DNA of 64,000 nt, taken from contig OZ241390.1 of the NCBI GenBank assembly GCA_965200835.1, positions 496,001 through 560,000 of the forward strand, given 5' to 3'. The translations under genes and the position numbers were made by a program. The notes beneath the pieces are model-generated. The model had not been told where the DNA came from, did no database searches, and saw nothing but the letters and a program-made list of their open reading frames with translations. Of the stretch, positions 1 through 8,779 are shown piece after piece. Each line of letters starts with the position of its first letter. Position 1 is the stretch's first letter. The DNA comes from JAPPFW01 sp965200835 (GTDB lineage Bacteria; Actinomycetota; Acidimicrobiia; Spongiisociales; Spongiisociaceae).

Positions 1-429
1 TGAGATCAGGATGTCGCGGTTCTTCACGTGGGCCAGCTCGTGGGCCAGCACCCCTTCCAGCTCCTCGTCCCGCATGATGTGAAGAATTCCGGTGGTCACC
101 GCCACCGCCGCGTGCTTCGGGTTGCGCCCGGTGGCGAAGGCGTTGGGCTGGGGGGAGTCGATCAGGTGGATGGACGGCATCGGCATGTCCTCGCTAGCAG
201 CGAGGCGGCGGATCATGCCGTAGACCTTGGGCAGCTCGTGCTCCTCGACCGGGCGAGCCTTGCTCATCTTCAGGGCAAGCTTGGCGGAGAAGAAGTAGGC
301 CGCGAAGTTCACGACCCCCGCAAAGAGCAACCCGAGGATCAGCCCGCGCTCGTCGAACAAGACATAGCCAAGCAGAACGGCGAGGGCGCCTATGAGGCTA
401 AGGAGAGCGACCGTCCGAAGGTTGTTCAT
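1..429 (-). CDS. htpX: HtpX-like M48 zinc metalloprotease, N-terminal part (runs off window start)
   Basis: Membrane-bound M48 metalloprotease used in quality control of membrane proteins. The 143 visible residues begin at an ATG and hold two hydrophobic segments (about residues 8-24 and 31-48), then the protease core with the zinc motif HELAH near residue 129, followed by VKNRDILIS as in HtpX. The third zinc ligand and the C-terminal membrane segments lie outside the window. The gene reads leftwards, in the same direction as the methyltransferase gene upstream, with a gap of about 60 bases. The motif and spacing make the family call firm. Confidence 0.93.
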   Translation of the reverse strand, partial: MNNLRTVALLSLIGALAVLLGYVLFDERGLILGLLFAGVVNFAAYFFSAKLALKMSKARPVEEHELPKVYGMIRRLAASEDMPMPSIHLIDSPQPNAFATGRNPKHAAVAVTTGILHIMRDEELEGVLAHELAHVKNRDILIS

Positions 430-490
430 GGCGACCGATACTAGCTACCAACGCGCCCAACCAGTACCCGGGCACCAGGACACTGCCGAC

Positions 491-1543
491 TCAACGGTGG
501 GCCACCAGCACGAGGAAGTCACCGAGACCTCTAGGGTGAAGGAGGGTCTCGATGTCCTTGGTCCTGCTCCGCACTACGAGCCGCTCCTCCCAGCTACCCG
601 CTCGAGCAAGGGCGAGTTCCTCCTTCCGCAGCCCAGCCAGGCGGTCACGGAGCCCGAGACGGGTGAGCAGCTCGTGCTGCCGCTCCAGCTCGGCGGTCAA
701 CCCATGATCGACCGCCACATCCGCCAGCGCTGTGAAGTTCACATCGGCAGTCAGGTCGGTCATACCCGGTTCGGCCAGGGGGTGAGGTCCGAGGTGATGG
801 TTGCGGTAGGTGCGCAAAGTCCCGTCCTTGCGCCGGGGAATCAGACCGGCCGCCGTGTCGCCATAGTCGATCACCAGGATCGACCCGGCCACCATCCGCT
901 CGGCCAGCCCCGACAGCCAGGCTTCCGCTCCCAACTGGCACTCCACCACCCCACCTTCCGGGGGTCCGGGCGCGAACCTATCCAGCCAAGCCGACACCTC
1001 CGGACGGACGGGTGCTTGGACGAAGGCCAGATCCCCTCCGTCCCGACCCACCCAGCGTTCCGTCCAGCCGCTCGCTTCGCGCACCGCGATCGCCATTGGC
1101 AGGTTGTCCGCCACCTCGTTGGCGACTACCACCCCTCGCAGTCGAGCTGGAGTACCACCGGGAGGCACGACTTCCGCGTGGGGGAGGCGTTTCCTGATGG
1201 TCCCTCGGGCTGCGGACGACACCTCGACAGCCACCACGCGCGGGCTGAAGGACAGGTGTTCGACCAGCGGTTCGAGCAGCGAGCCCGACCCGGCGCCCAC
1301 CTCGACCAAGGTGAAGTCAGATGGTGCTCCCAGGCGCAGGTACTCCCCCTCCACATACCGGGCCAGGGTGGCACCGAACTCCGGGCTCACTTCCGGGCTG
1401 GTCAGGAAGTCCCCGCCGGAGTGTGAACGGAGCGGCCCGGAGGTGAAGTACCCCCCGTCCGGGTCGTAGAGGACCAGGTCCATGTAGACATCGAACGGGA
1501 TCGGCCCCTGCCGAGCGATCCGGTCCAAGATCATGTCGTTCAC
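491..1543 (-). CDS. SAM-dependent methyltransferase, MidA/NDUFAF7 family (DUF185)
   Basis: A 350-residue class I methyltransferase of the MidA/NDUFAF7 family; the mitochondrial member methylates an arginine of a complex I subunit, while bacterial roles are poorly known. The family N-terminus is visible: PIPFDVYMDLVLYDPDGGYF at about residues 15-34, then GGDFLTSPEVSPEFG. The SAM-binding loop is VEVGAGSGSLLEPL near residue 80. Length is slightly short but normal. Translation may start at GTG 1543 or ATG 1534; no strong ribosome site separates them. It lies about 100 bases downstream of the purine nucleoside phosphorylase gene on the same strand and may simply be read through from it. Confidence 0.88.
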   Translation of the reverse strand: MNDMILDRIARQGPIPFDVYMDLVLYDPDGGYFTSGPLRSHSGGDFLTSPEVSPEFGATLARYVEGEYLRLGAPSDFTLVEVGAGSGSLLEPLVEHLSFSPRVVAVEVSSAARGTIRKRLPHAEVVPPGGTPARLRGVVVANEVADNLPMAIAVREASGWTERWVGRDGGDLAFVQAPVRPEVSAWLDRFAPGPPEGGVVECQLGAEAWLSGLAERMVAGSILVIDYGDTAAGLIPRRKDGTLRTYRNHHLGPHPLAEPGMTDLTADVNFTALADVAVDHGLTAELERQHELLTRLGLRDRLAGLRKEELALARAGSWEERLVVRSRTKDIETLLHPRGLGDFLVLVAHR

Positions 1544-1646
1544 AAGGACCGCTCTTTACCTGGCACCACCAGAACCCTGCCGATCGACACGACGTGGTAG
1601 CAGAGCAGCGCAGAAGAACGGCACGACTCCGCGCGGTAAGTCCGTC

Positions 1647-2471
1647 CTAAAGCCTTGGGAGCAGGGCAGTGAACAGAGCGGCGAAACGGCCGGATGCTTG
1701 GTTGGCGCACTCGATTACCTCCTCACCCGTGAGCCGGTGGCCAGCGAGTCCGGCCGCCCGGTTGGTGCATAGGGAGATGGCCAGCACGTCCGCTCCCATG
1801 TGGCGAGCGGCGGTCGCCTCGGGCACCGTCGACATGCCCACCAGGGATGCCCCCAGCGTGATCGCCATCCTGATCTCGGCGGGTGTTTCGAACATCGGAC
1901 CGTGCCACCACAGATAGATGCCTTCCCGAAGCTGGACCCCCGCTTCTGCTGCCGCCGACCGGGCCTTGTCCTGGAGGGCCGGGGTGTATACGTCGGTCAT
2001 GTCCGGGAAGCGGGGGCCCAATCGCTCGTCGTTGTCCCCCCTGAGGGGACTAATTCCGGCCAGGTTGAGGTGGTCAGTGATCAGAACCAGGTCCCCCGGT
2101 CCGATCCCCTCGCCGCATCCCCCAGAGGCATTGGTGAGCACGACGGTGCGGCATCCGGCCAGCACAGCCGTGCGGACGGCGAAGGTGATCTCGTCCGCGG
2201 CATATCCTTCATAGGCATGGACCCGTCCGGAAAGGAGCAATACCCGGTTGCTACCGACTCTCACAGAGTAGGCAGTTCCGCCATGACCCATAGCGGCCGG
2301 TAGGGGGAACCCCCGTATGTCGGAGTACGGAACGGGCACCGCGTCGGGAAACCGGTCCGGGTAGCCACCTAGTCCGGAGCCCAGCACCACCACCATGTCG
2401 TGGCGGTCCTGGCCGGTGTGTCGGGCCAGGTCGCCTGCAGCCTGTGTCAGACGTTGGTACAGATCACTCAT
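1647..2471 (-). CDS. punA: Purine nucleoside phosphorylase, trimeric (PNP-II) type
   Basis: Cytoplasmic phosphorylase cleaving purine (deoxy)nucleosides to base and (deoxy)ribose-1-phosphate. The 274 residues carry the trimeric PNP signatures: GSGLGG near residue 31, SGRVHAYEG near 80, the PGDLVLITDHLNL block near 125, GPMFETPAEIR near 171, GMSTVPE near 192, and CTNRAAG with Asn at about 237. That Asn is typical of enzymes specific for 6-oxopurines (inosine, guanosine). This fits a pathway in which the upstream amidohydrolase first deaminates adenosine-like substrates. It sits 39 bases downstream of a second phosphorylase gene. Confidence 0.93.
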   Translation of the reverse strand: MSDLYQRLTQAAGDLARHTGQDRHDMVVVLGSGLGGYPDRFPDAVPVPYSDIRGFPLPAAMGHGGTAYSVRVGSNRVLLLSGRVHAYEGYAADEITFAVRTAVLAGCRTVVLTNASGGCGEGIGPGDLVLITDHLNLAGISPLRGDNDERLGPRFPDMTDVYTPALQDKARSAAAEAGVQLREGIYLWWHGPMFETPAEIRMAITLGASLVGMSTVPEATAARHMGADVLAISLCTNRAAGLAGHRLTGEEVIECANQASGRFAALFTALLPRL

Positions 2472-2510
2472 GAGTACCTAGCCGGCCGTCCGCCACGGTG
2501 CCACCAGTCA

Positions 2511-3230
2511 TCACGTAATGAGAGCATCGAGACCGACCCTTACCATCGCTTCAACACCTTCGTATACCACCACCCGGTGGGGATCGTAGACCTTCTCCCG
2601 GTGGATCGGATTGCCGTCCGCCGCCAGGATCGCTCCGGTCTCGACCCCGTTCAGCGCACCGTTGACGAACAGAGCTGCGCACTCCATCTCGACCGCCACC
2701 GCACCCGCTCGGTGCCATAGATCCAGGTCACCGCCCAATACCTCACCCGGATAGAACAACGAGTGGGTAAGCACTACCCCCTCGTGAAACCGTCGGCCAG
2801 CTGCGGTAGCCGCCCGCCGTAGGGCCATCGTCACGTCCACCGAGGCAACCGCCGGGAAGGAGGCGGGCAACATCGAGCCGGTCACGCCGTCCTCCCGGAT
2901 GGCCGCCGTCACGATCACCAGGTCACCGTCCTCCACTTCGATCTTCAGCCCACCGCAGGTGCCGGTGCGGATGATCCGCTTCACCCCGGCCCGGCTAAGT
3001 TCCTCGAAGCAGATAGCCGCGCCCGGTGCTCCGACACCGTGCGAGGTGACCGCTACCTCCACTCCATTGTGCAGACCGGCGTAGGTGACGTATTCGCGGT
3101 AACGCCCGAGCAGGCGGGCATCCTGCAGGCAGGTGGAAGCCAACTTGGCCCGGCTCGGGTCACCCATGACCAACACTCCCTCGGGGATCTCATCAGGATC
3201 CACCCTGAGGATCGGGGTTCTTTCGGCCAT
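2511..3230 (-). CDS. Nucleoside phosphorylase, uridine phosphorylase/DeoD-like (hexameric NP-I fold)
   Basis: A 239-residue member of the PNP/UDP phosphorylase family that cleaves nucleosides with phosphate. Visible family blocks are MGDPSRAK near residue 22 (phosphate loop), RTGTCGGL near 89, and VEMECAALF near 182, whose Met-Glu pair contacts the ribose. Substrate cannot be fixed from motifs; uridine phosphorylase or an MTA/adenosine-type enzyme both fit. A strong ribosome site (GAGGAGG, 7 bases upstream) supports the ATG at 3230. It pairs with the trimeric PNP gene, giving the locus two phosphorylases of different folds. Confidence 0.9.
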   Translation of the reverse strand: MAERTPILRVDPDEIPEGVLVMGDPSRAKLASTCLQDARLLGRYREYVTYAGLHNGVEVAVTSHGVGAPGAAICFEELSRAGVKRIIRTGTCGGLKIEVEDGDLVIVTAAIREDGVTGSMLPASFPAVASVDVTMALRRAATAAGRRFHEGVVLTHSLFYPGEVLGGDLDLWHRAGAVAVEMECAALFVNGALNGVETGAILAADGNPIHREKVYDPHRVVVYEGVEAMVRVGLDALIT

Positions 3231-3339
3231 CCGGCTACCTCCTCGCTCGTCTTGCCTGGTCTACCAGGGCACTGATTCAACCAGTATGGATCGACTGGGC
3301 GGCGGCGCCGCGTCGGTTTCCCGGCCGTGGCCCAGCGGA

Positions 3340-5313
3340 TCAGACAACTCGGGCGTCGCCTCCATCGATCGGGATCTGGGCGCCGGTAGTGGCCGCGAAA
3401 GCGTTGCCGCAGAGCAGGCCAACGACCCTGGCGACCCTGTGAGAGTCAACCTCAGTGCCTAGCAGGTTCCGGGTGCGGTACTGCTGGGGGGTCATGCCAT
3501 AGGCGGTGGCCCGCTGAGCGATCAGTTCCTCACTCCATAGACCGGTGTCGAACACACCGTCGGGATGGACCAAATTCACCCGGATTCCCTCAGGTGCCCA
3601 CTCGAGGGCCGCCACCCTGGCCAGCTGCGTCACCGCCGCCTTGGAAGCCGAGTAGGCGACTGCCTCTCGCCCGGGCGCCGCCACGTTCTTCGATCCGATG
3701 ATCGCTACCCGACCACCTACCGGAGAGCAAGCCAGCAGCGGGTAAGTGGAGGCAAAGAGGCTCGCCACCGCGTCCGCGTTGATCGCCAGAGTCGACCGCC
3801 AACCTCCCAGGTCCAGATCCCCGATGGCCGCGGACCGGCCGAACACTCCGGCCGCGGACACCACTATGTCCACCCCTCCGAACCTCTCGACCGTTCTATC
3901 CAGCGCGGCCGACTGTGCCGAGGGATCGGTCACGTCGACTTCCAGCCCCAGCCAGGCCGACCCATCGAACGTTCCCTCCACTGACGGATCCCGATCGAAG
4001 CCAGCCACCGCGCAGCCGTTGGAGAGAAGCTCTGCCGCACAGGCCCGCCCGATGCCCGATGCGGCTCCGGTTACCACCGCCACCATCCCGGCGAACTCCG
4101 GTGGTTCGCCGGCGCGACGAAGCTTGGCCTGCTCCAGATCCCAGTACTCAACTTCGAACAAGTCGCCGGCACCCAACGCCACATAACCCTCCAGATGATC
4201 CTCCGAACGCTCGAGAACCGGCATGGTGTGCCGGTAGATGTCGGCCGCGACCGCGGCAGCCTTGGAAGTCTCGCCCACCGTGAGGACCCCGAGGGCCGGA
4301 TCGACCACGACCCGCGGTGCCGGGTCGAGCATGGTCAGCTCCGTACGACCCCGGTGCCGGTTCTCCGCGAAGTACTGCCGGTAACTCTCGATGTAGCCAT
4401 CTACGTCCCGGCCGACCATGGGGAGGCGCTTGGTCCTGATCACATGGTCGGGAGTGAGAGGGCCGCGGGTGGCCAGGCTTTCGAGATCGGGCCGCTGCAC
4501 GAACCGAGCCGCCGCGGCATCCGCATGGCGGGCCATGATCATGGGTCGGCCGGCGGCCTCCGAAATACGCCGCCGGAGGTCAGCGAGGTCCGATGGGCAG
4601 GCGGCGGGGAGAGGGGTGGGGTCGGAAGTGTCCGGCAGCGGGGCGTGGACCTCGAGCCAGCGCTCCACGGTGGTGATCAGGTCTATATGGCAGTCATAGG
4701 CGGTTCTGGTGGTATCTCCGAAGGTAAACAGCCCATGGTTAAGCAGCACCATGCCGATCGTCCCGTCGTGGTGCTGCTCCTCCCACACCTCGACTACCGC
4801 CCGGGCGAGGTCGAAGCCTGGCATCACGTAGGGAACCACCATCACGGAGGAGCCCAACACCTCCCTGACCAGCCCTTCCCCGTCAGCCACGTTGGTGAGG
4901 GTGACGACCGCATCGGCATGGCTGTGCTGGACCGCTCGGTAAGGAATGAAACCGTGCAGGAGGGTCTCGACGGAGGGCTGGGGGGCGGCGGGATCGAGCC
5001 GGGCCGCCGAGAGTTCCCTCATCATGTCCGGGTCTGACAGGTGGTCGAGCGCGAGCAGTTGCTGCAGCCGGTCGAGTGGGAGCGGTGTGAACCCGGGTGC
5101 CTCGATGGTTGCCATGTCCCAACCGGAGCCCTTCACGTAGAGCGCCGGTATCACCCGTCCCGTTATGTCCTGGAAGGGGGCTTTGATAGAAGTGTTGCCC
5201 CCGCCGTGCAATACCAGGTGAGGGTCACCACCGAGCAACCGGGACCCGTAGACACACTCCCCCAGTGGACCCTCGAAGGTAGCTGCGTGGTCACCCCGCC
5301 ATCGGTTTCGCAT
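3340..5313 (-). CDS. Bifunctional class II aldolase / short-chain dehydrogenase (RhaEW-like fusion)
   Basis: A two-domain protein of 657 residues. The N-terminal class II aldolase/adducin domain has HGGGNTS at about 36-42, the conserved Glu near 116, the metal-binding HSH at 130-132 and a third His in NHG near 193. The C-terminal SDR domain has TGAASGIG near 415-422, Ser near 541 and YSASK near 554-558. Related fusions act as rhamnulose-1-phosphate aldolase plus lactaldehyde dehydrogenase. No rhamnose isomerase or kinase is nearby; the neighbours are nucleoside phosphorylases and mtnA, so another ketose-1-phosphate may be the substrate (inference). The ATG at 5313 has GGAGA upstream; an in-frame GTG at 5364 would add 17 residues. 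Confidence 0.87.
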   Translation of the reverse strand: MRNRWRGDHAATFEGPLGECVYGSRLLGGDPHLVLHGGGNTSIKAPFQDITGRVIPALYVKGSGWDMATIEAPGFTPLPLDRLQQLLALDHLSDPDMMRELSAARLDPAAPQPSVETLLHGFIPYRAVQHSHADAVVTLTNVADGEGLVREVLGSSVMVVPYVMPGFDLARAVVEVWEEQHHDGTIGMVLLNHGLFTFGDTTRTAYDCHIDLITTVERWLEVHAPLPDTSDPTPLPAACPSDLADLRRRISEAAGRPMIMARHADAAAARFVQRPDLESLATRGPLTPDHVIRTKRLPMVGRDVDGYIESYRQYFAENRHRGRTELTMLDPAPRVVVDPALGVLTVGETSKAAAVAADIYRHTMPVLERSEDHLEGYVALGAGDLFEVEYWDLEQAKLRRAGEPPEFAGMVAVVTGAASGIGRACAAELLSNGCAVAGFDRDPSVEGTFDGSAWLGLEVDVTDPSAQSAALDRTVERFGGVDIVVSAAGVFGRSAAIGDLDLGGWRSTLAINADAVASLFASTYPLLACSPVGGRVAIIGSKNVAAPGREAVAYSASKAAVTQLARVAALEWAPEGIRVNLVHPDGVFDTGLWSEELIAQRATAYGMTPQQYRTRNLLGTEVDSHRVARVVGLLCGNAFAATTGAQIPIDGGDARVV

Positions 5314-5421
5314 TCGATCCAATCTCCGTTCGTAGTAGGGAAGGCTAGACAATGGCCGGCTCACAGATGGCTGCGAAGCGGACCGCCGGGTGTCCGAGGC
5401 TGAGGCCAGCGGATCGGCTCG

Positions 5422-6204
5422 TCAGTAAGGAGTGTCTCCCCCGTCGACATTGATGGCCTGGCCTCTGATGATCAGGGCGTGATCCGAGAGCAGGAAGGCG
5501 ATCACCCGACCGACCTCCACGGGCGCGACCCGCCTGCCGAGCTGGGCCGGTCCCATCCCGGCCAGGAGCTGATCGGCCGGTATGTCGAGATGGGGCGATA
5601 GCCAATCCGCCACTTCCCGCAACATGGGGGTGTCGACCCCACCGGGACACACCGCATTCACGTTTATATCGTGCTCGGCCCACTCCATCGACAGTGACCG
5701 GGTGAGTCCGAGCACTGCCGACTTGGAGGCGTTGTAGGCGGCCATGTTACGGTAGCCGACCTTCCCGCAGTTGGACGAGACGTTGACGATGGCCCCTCCG
5801 CCACGCTCTCTAAGATGCCGGCCCACCGCCTGCGCAACCAGGAAGCTGCCCGTCACGTTCACATCCAGCTGGTGACGCCAGTCGGCCGCGCTGGCCTGCC
5901 AGGCCTCGTCGAGGGCCACCACGCCGGCGTTGTTGACCGCTCCGTCGAGCCGTCCGAGGTGATCCAGGGTGGCTTGGACCATTCGTGTCACCTCATCCTC
6001 CGAGGTCACATCCGCTCGGAAGGCAGCCGTCCCGGCGCCGGCGGGATCGACCTGTGCCGCCACTTCCCGCGCACCTGCCAGATCTCGATCGACCAGGGCA
6101 ACCCGGCCGCCCTCCTCCAGGATTGCTCGGGTGACCCCAGCCCCGATCCCTCCGGCCGCGCCGGTGACCACGTACACCCGTTCGTCCAGCCGGCGGTCAC
6201 TCAT
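5422..6204 (-). CDS. SDR-family NAD(P)-dependent oxidoreductase
   Basis: Classical short-chain dehydrogenase of 260 residues. The nucleotide-binding motif TGAAGGIG is near residue 15, NNAG near 90, the catalytic Ser in NVSSN near 142 and the YNASK active site near 157. The C-terminal block ending in NVDGGDTPY is typical of SDRs acting on sugars or hydroxyacids. It lies between another SDR gene (9-base gap) and the aldolase-SDR fusion gene, in one apparent operon. The substrate cannot be read from the sequence; oxidation or reduction of a sugar- or aldehyde-type intermediate of the locus is likely. Confidence 0.88.
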   Translation of the reverse strand: MSDRRLDERVYVVTGAAGGIGAGVTRAILEEGGRVALVDRDLAGAREVAAQVDPAGAGTAAFRADVTSEDEVTRMVQATLDHLGRLDGAVNNAGVVALDEAWQASAADWRHQLDVNVTGSFLVAQAVGRHLRERGGGAIVNVSSNCGKVGYRNMAAYNASKSAVLGLTRSLSMEWAEHDINVNAVCPGGVDTPMLREVADWLSPHLDIPADQLLAGMGPAQLGRRVAPVEVGRVIAFLLSDHALIIRGQAINVDGGDTPY

Positions 6205-6213
6205 CCGGTGTAC

Positions 6214-6987
6214 CTACCAGGTGGGACGGCTGAGCACGCCGCCGTCCACCACCAGGTTGGCGCCGGTGATCCAGCGAGCCAGGTCGGAACAGAGGAATAC
6301 ACATGCATCCCCGATGTCCTCCGGCGTGCCGAGCCGCCCCATGGGACAGGCTTCCTGCCAGCGGCGGACCCCTTCGGGCCAGGCTGTTTCGATACCGGAG
6401 CGATGGATGAGACCAGGTGAGACGGTGTTGACCCGGACTCCCGAAGGTCCGTAGGTAAGAGCGGCCGCCCGGGCATGGATGATGAGGGCGGCCTTGGAGA
6501 CCGAGTAATGGCCATGTCCCGGCGCAGGGTTGGTTCCTTCTATGGAGGAGATGTGAACTATCGAGCCGCCCCGGCCTTGGGAGATCATGGCAGCAGCGGC
6601 GCTCTGGGTGAGCCTATGCACCGCGGTCAGGTTGGTGTCGATCATCTCCGACCAATCGGCCTCGGTCAGGCCGGCGAAGTCCGCCACCGGTTGGATGCCG
6701 GCATTGTTGACCAGACCGTCCAGACGGCCGTACTCCTCAATGACCCCCTCCACGAGGGTGGCCGGGCCATCATCAGCGGTCAGATCGGCGACCATGGCCA
6801 CCACCGGCTTCCCTGTGCCATCGTGCAGGTGATCCACGGGCGAGGCTCGCGTGTGGGCCACCACCGTGGCTCCCACCGCCACCATCCGGCGCACAATGCC
6901 GGATCCGATATTGCCTCCCGCGCCGGTCACCAGCACGACCCGGTCCGCCAGATCGAGCATCCGGGCAGGAGAGGGGAGATCGTTCAT
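6214..6987 (-). CDS. SDR-family NAD(P)-dependent oxidoreductase
   Basis: Second classical SDR in the operon, 257 residues from the ATG at 6987. That start overlaps the stop of the upstream cupin gene in an ATGA arrangement, which decides it over a longer in-frame extension. Motifs are TGAGGNIG near residues 21-28, NNAG near 92, Ser in HISSIEG near 143 and YSVSK near 156-160, with the usual C-terminal VDGG. It resembles the downstream SDR in length and class but is clearly divergent, so the two probably act on different substrates. Confidence 0.88.
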   Translation of the reverse strand: MNDLPSPARMLDLADRVVLVTGAGGNIGSGIVRRMVAVGATVVAHTRASPVDHLHDGTGKPVVAMVADLTADDGPATLVEGVIEEYGRLDGLVNNAGIQPVADFAGLTEADWSEMIDTNLTAVHRLTQSAAAAMISQGRGGSIVHISSIEGTNPAPGHGHYSVSKAALIIHARAAALTYGPSGVRVNTVSPGLIHRSGIETAWPEGVRRWQEACPMGRLGTPEDIGDACVFLCSDLARWITGANLVVDGGVLSRPTW

Positions 6988-7430
6988 GACCTGACCAATA
7001 GGGCGATCCGATCCGCCGCCTCGGGAAAACGCGCCACCAGGTCGGCTGCACATCCCAGCTCGAATGCGTCGTCACGGTAGGGCGGGGACATGGTTGCTCC
7101 GACCAGTGACCAGGCTCCGGTAGTCCGAGCACCCATCCAGACGCCGGTGGGGACTGCTACCAAGGGACGCTGCCCGGCGACCAGATCGTCCCCCAACACG
7201 GGACATTGCACCCGACCCTGTGGACCCAGCAGCAGCATCTCCACGGCCGCACCTGCATAGTGATGCCACAGCTCGGGACCGTCCAGGCGATGCATGGCCG
7301 AGAAGTCATCCGGCTGGAGCAGGTAGTAGATGGCGCTGCTGTGGTCGTCCTTCCAGGTCCGAGCCCATCTTCCTCCCTCGTGGGGAAGGGGGGACAGATC
7401 GAGTAGCTCCGCTACCTCGGGACCGGTCAC
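6984..7430 (-). CDS. Cupin-superfamily protein, DUF985 type
   Basis: A 148-residue single-domain cupin of the DUF985 (Cupin_5) family. Recognisable are SAIYYLLQPDDFSAMHRL at about residues 32-49, the WHHYAG metal-type His pair near 55-58 and WSLVGATMSPPY near 107. The biochemical role of the family is not settled. The GTG start overlaps the stop of the amidohydrolase gene by four bases (GTGA), and its own stop overlaps the next SDR start (ATGA), so it is translationally coupled on both sides. That suggests a dedicated part in the pathway, perhaps handling a sugar or nucleoside-derived intermediate. Confidence 0.85.
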   Translation of the reverse strand: MTGPEVAELLDLSPLPHEGGRWARTWKDDHSSAIYYLLQPDDFSAMHRLDGPELWHHYAGAAVEMLLLGPQGRVQCPVLGDDLVAGQRPLVAVPTGVWMGARTTGAWSLVGATMSPPYRDDAFELGCAADLVARFPEAADRIALLVRS

Positions 7431-8731
7431 TGTGCCAGCCGCACCGCTCTCCGGGTCATCTCTGCTCTGGTAGCCGCCAGATCGATCGAGGTCACCCGGC
7501 CGTTCTCGACCACTTGCTTGCCGCCCACCCAGACGGAGCTGACCGCCTCGGGCGAACCGGACCAGACCAGCCGGGAGACCGGATCATCCTCTCCCGGCAC
7601 CACCGGATGGAAGGCCGAAGTCTCGGGCGAGATCACCACCATGTCCGCGTTCGCCCCGGCAGTCAGACGGCCCAGATCCGGACGATCGAGGCAGTCGGCT
7701 GCCCCAGCTGTGGCCATCCGCAGAGCCTGATCGGCCAGAAGAGCGCCTGCGTCGCCAGATTTCAACCGGGCCAGCTGCATGGCGGTTCTCATCTCCTCGA
7801 AGAGGTCCAGGCGATAGTGGGAAGCCGGTCCATCGGTTCCCAGCCCCACTCGAACACCGGCTGAGATCAGGTCCTGCACCCTGGCAACCCCGGAACCATG
7901 CTTCGAGTTCGAACAGGGACAGTGGGCCACCGCCACCTGCCCGCGGGCAAGGATGTCGATGTCCTCATCGGACAGCCAGACTGCATGAGCCGCCAGCGTC
8001 CGGCCCTCGAACATCCCCACCGATTCCAGATAGGCCGGGGCCGACATGGCCGACCTGTCGCGCACGGCAGCGTCCTCCCACTCCTCCTCGGCCACATGGA
8101 TATGGACGAGCATCCCGGTGTCGGTCGCTATCTCGGCCACCCGCCGCAGGCATCCGTCCGAGAGGGAGTAAGCGGCGTGAGGACCGAGACCCACCTCGAT
8201 GAGGTCGTTCGAGGCCCACCGCTCCCTGGTGGCAACCATCTCCTCCAGCTGCCCCTCCCATGACCCGAGATGATCGAACTCGGCGTCCTCGATGATCGGG
8301 GCAGTCACTAGGGATCGCAGCCCTGCGTCGGCTGCCCCCCGAGCTACCGCATCCGCGTAGAAGTACATCTCTACCGAGGTCGTTATGCCGTTGGCGAGTA
8401 GTTCGGCAGCTCCGGCTCTCATAGCCACCCGTACGTCTTCCGGGGTGAGCCGTGCTTCCCGGGGCCACATGACCTCCTTTAGCCAGCGGTCCACCGGCAG
8501 CCCTTCCCCGGCGCCCCTCACCAGCACCATCGGGGTATGGCAATGGATGTTGACCATTCCCGGCATCAGGATGCCCTCCACCCGATGGATCGTCGCTCCG
8601 GGTACATCGGGTGCCTCCGATGCCGGGCCCGACCAGGTGACCAGCCCCTCATCCACATCTACCACTCCACGGGTGATGGGATCCGCCTCCCCGGACATAG
8701 TGATCAATGTGTCGGCTGCGTAGCGATCCAT
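7427..8731 (-). CDS. Amidohydrolase, MTA/SAH-adenosine deaminase-like (MtaD/SsnA family)
   Basis: Metal-dependent deaminase of 434 residues. It shows the subtype III amidohydrolase pattern: NIHCH near residue 60, GPHAAYS, VHIHVAEEE, AHAVWL, the CPCSNSKHGSG block and GTDGPASH with the metal-binding Asp. Related enzymes deaminate 5'-methylthioadenosine, S-adenosylhomocysteine or adenosine to inosine-type products. Location beside mtnA and a 6-oxopurine-type PNP favours this. The ATG at 8731 is preceded by AGGAG at 6-base spacing; a longer in-frame reading would run back into mtnA. It is the first gene of a long minus-strand operon, divergent from mtnA by 48 bases. Confidence 0.86.
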   Translation of the reverse strand: MDRYAADTLITMSGEADPITRGVVDVDEGLVTWSGPASEAPDVPGATIHRVEGILMPGMVNIHCHTPMVLVRGAGEGLPVDRWLKEVMWPREARLTPEDVRVAMRAGAAELLANGITTSVEMYFYADAVARGAADAGLRSLVTAPIIEDAEFDHLGSWEGQLEEMVATRERWASNDLIEVGLGPHAAYSLSDGCLRRVAEIATDTGMLVHIHVAEEEWEDAAVRDRSAMSAPAYLESVGMFEGRTLAAHAVWLSDEDIDILARGQVAVAHCPCSNSKHGSGVARVQDLISAGVRVGLGTDGPASHYRLDLFEEMRTAMQLARLKSGDAGALLADQALRMATAGAADCLDRPDLGRLTAGANADMVVISPETSAFHPVVPGEDDPVSRLVWSGSPEAVSSVWVGGKQVVENGRVTSIDLAATRAEMTRRAVRLAQ

Positions 8732-8767
8732 CTTCCACTCCTGCGTCGCGGGCGTACCCGACTCCCG

Positions 8768-8773
8768 TATGAT
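8768..8773 (+). promoter_or_regulatory. Candidate -10 element (TATGAT) for mtnA
   Basis: TATGAT lies 6 bases before the mtnA ATG at 8780, so transcription could start at or next to the start codon and give a leaderless or near-leaderless message. No convincing -35 is seen. The 48-base gap also has to serve the divergent amidohydrolase operon. Confidence 0.35.
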
Positions 8774-8779
8774 AAGGAC

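Noticed and set aside
392..1426. Long plus-strand frame opposite the MidA-type gene
   Set aside because: It mirrors a recognisable methyltransferase on the other strand and has no family motifs of its own.
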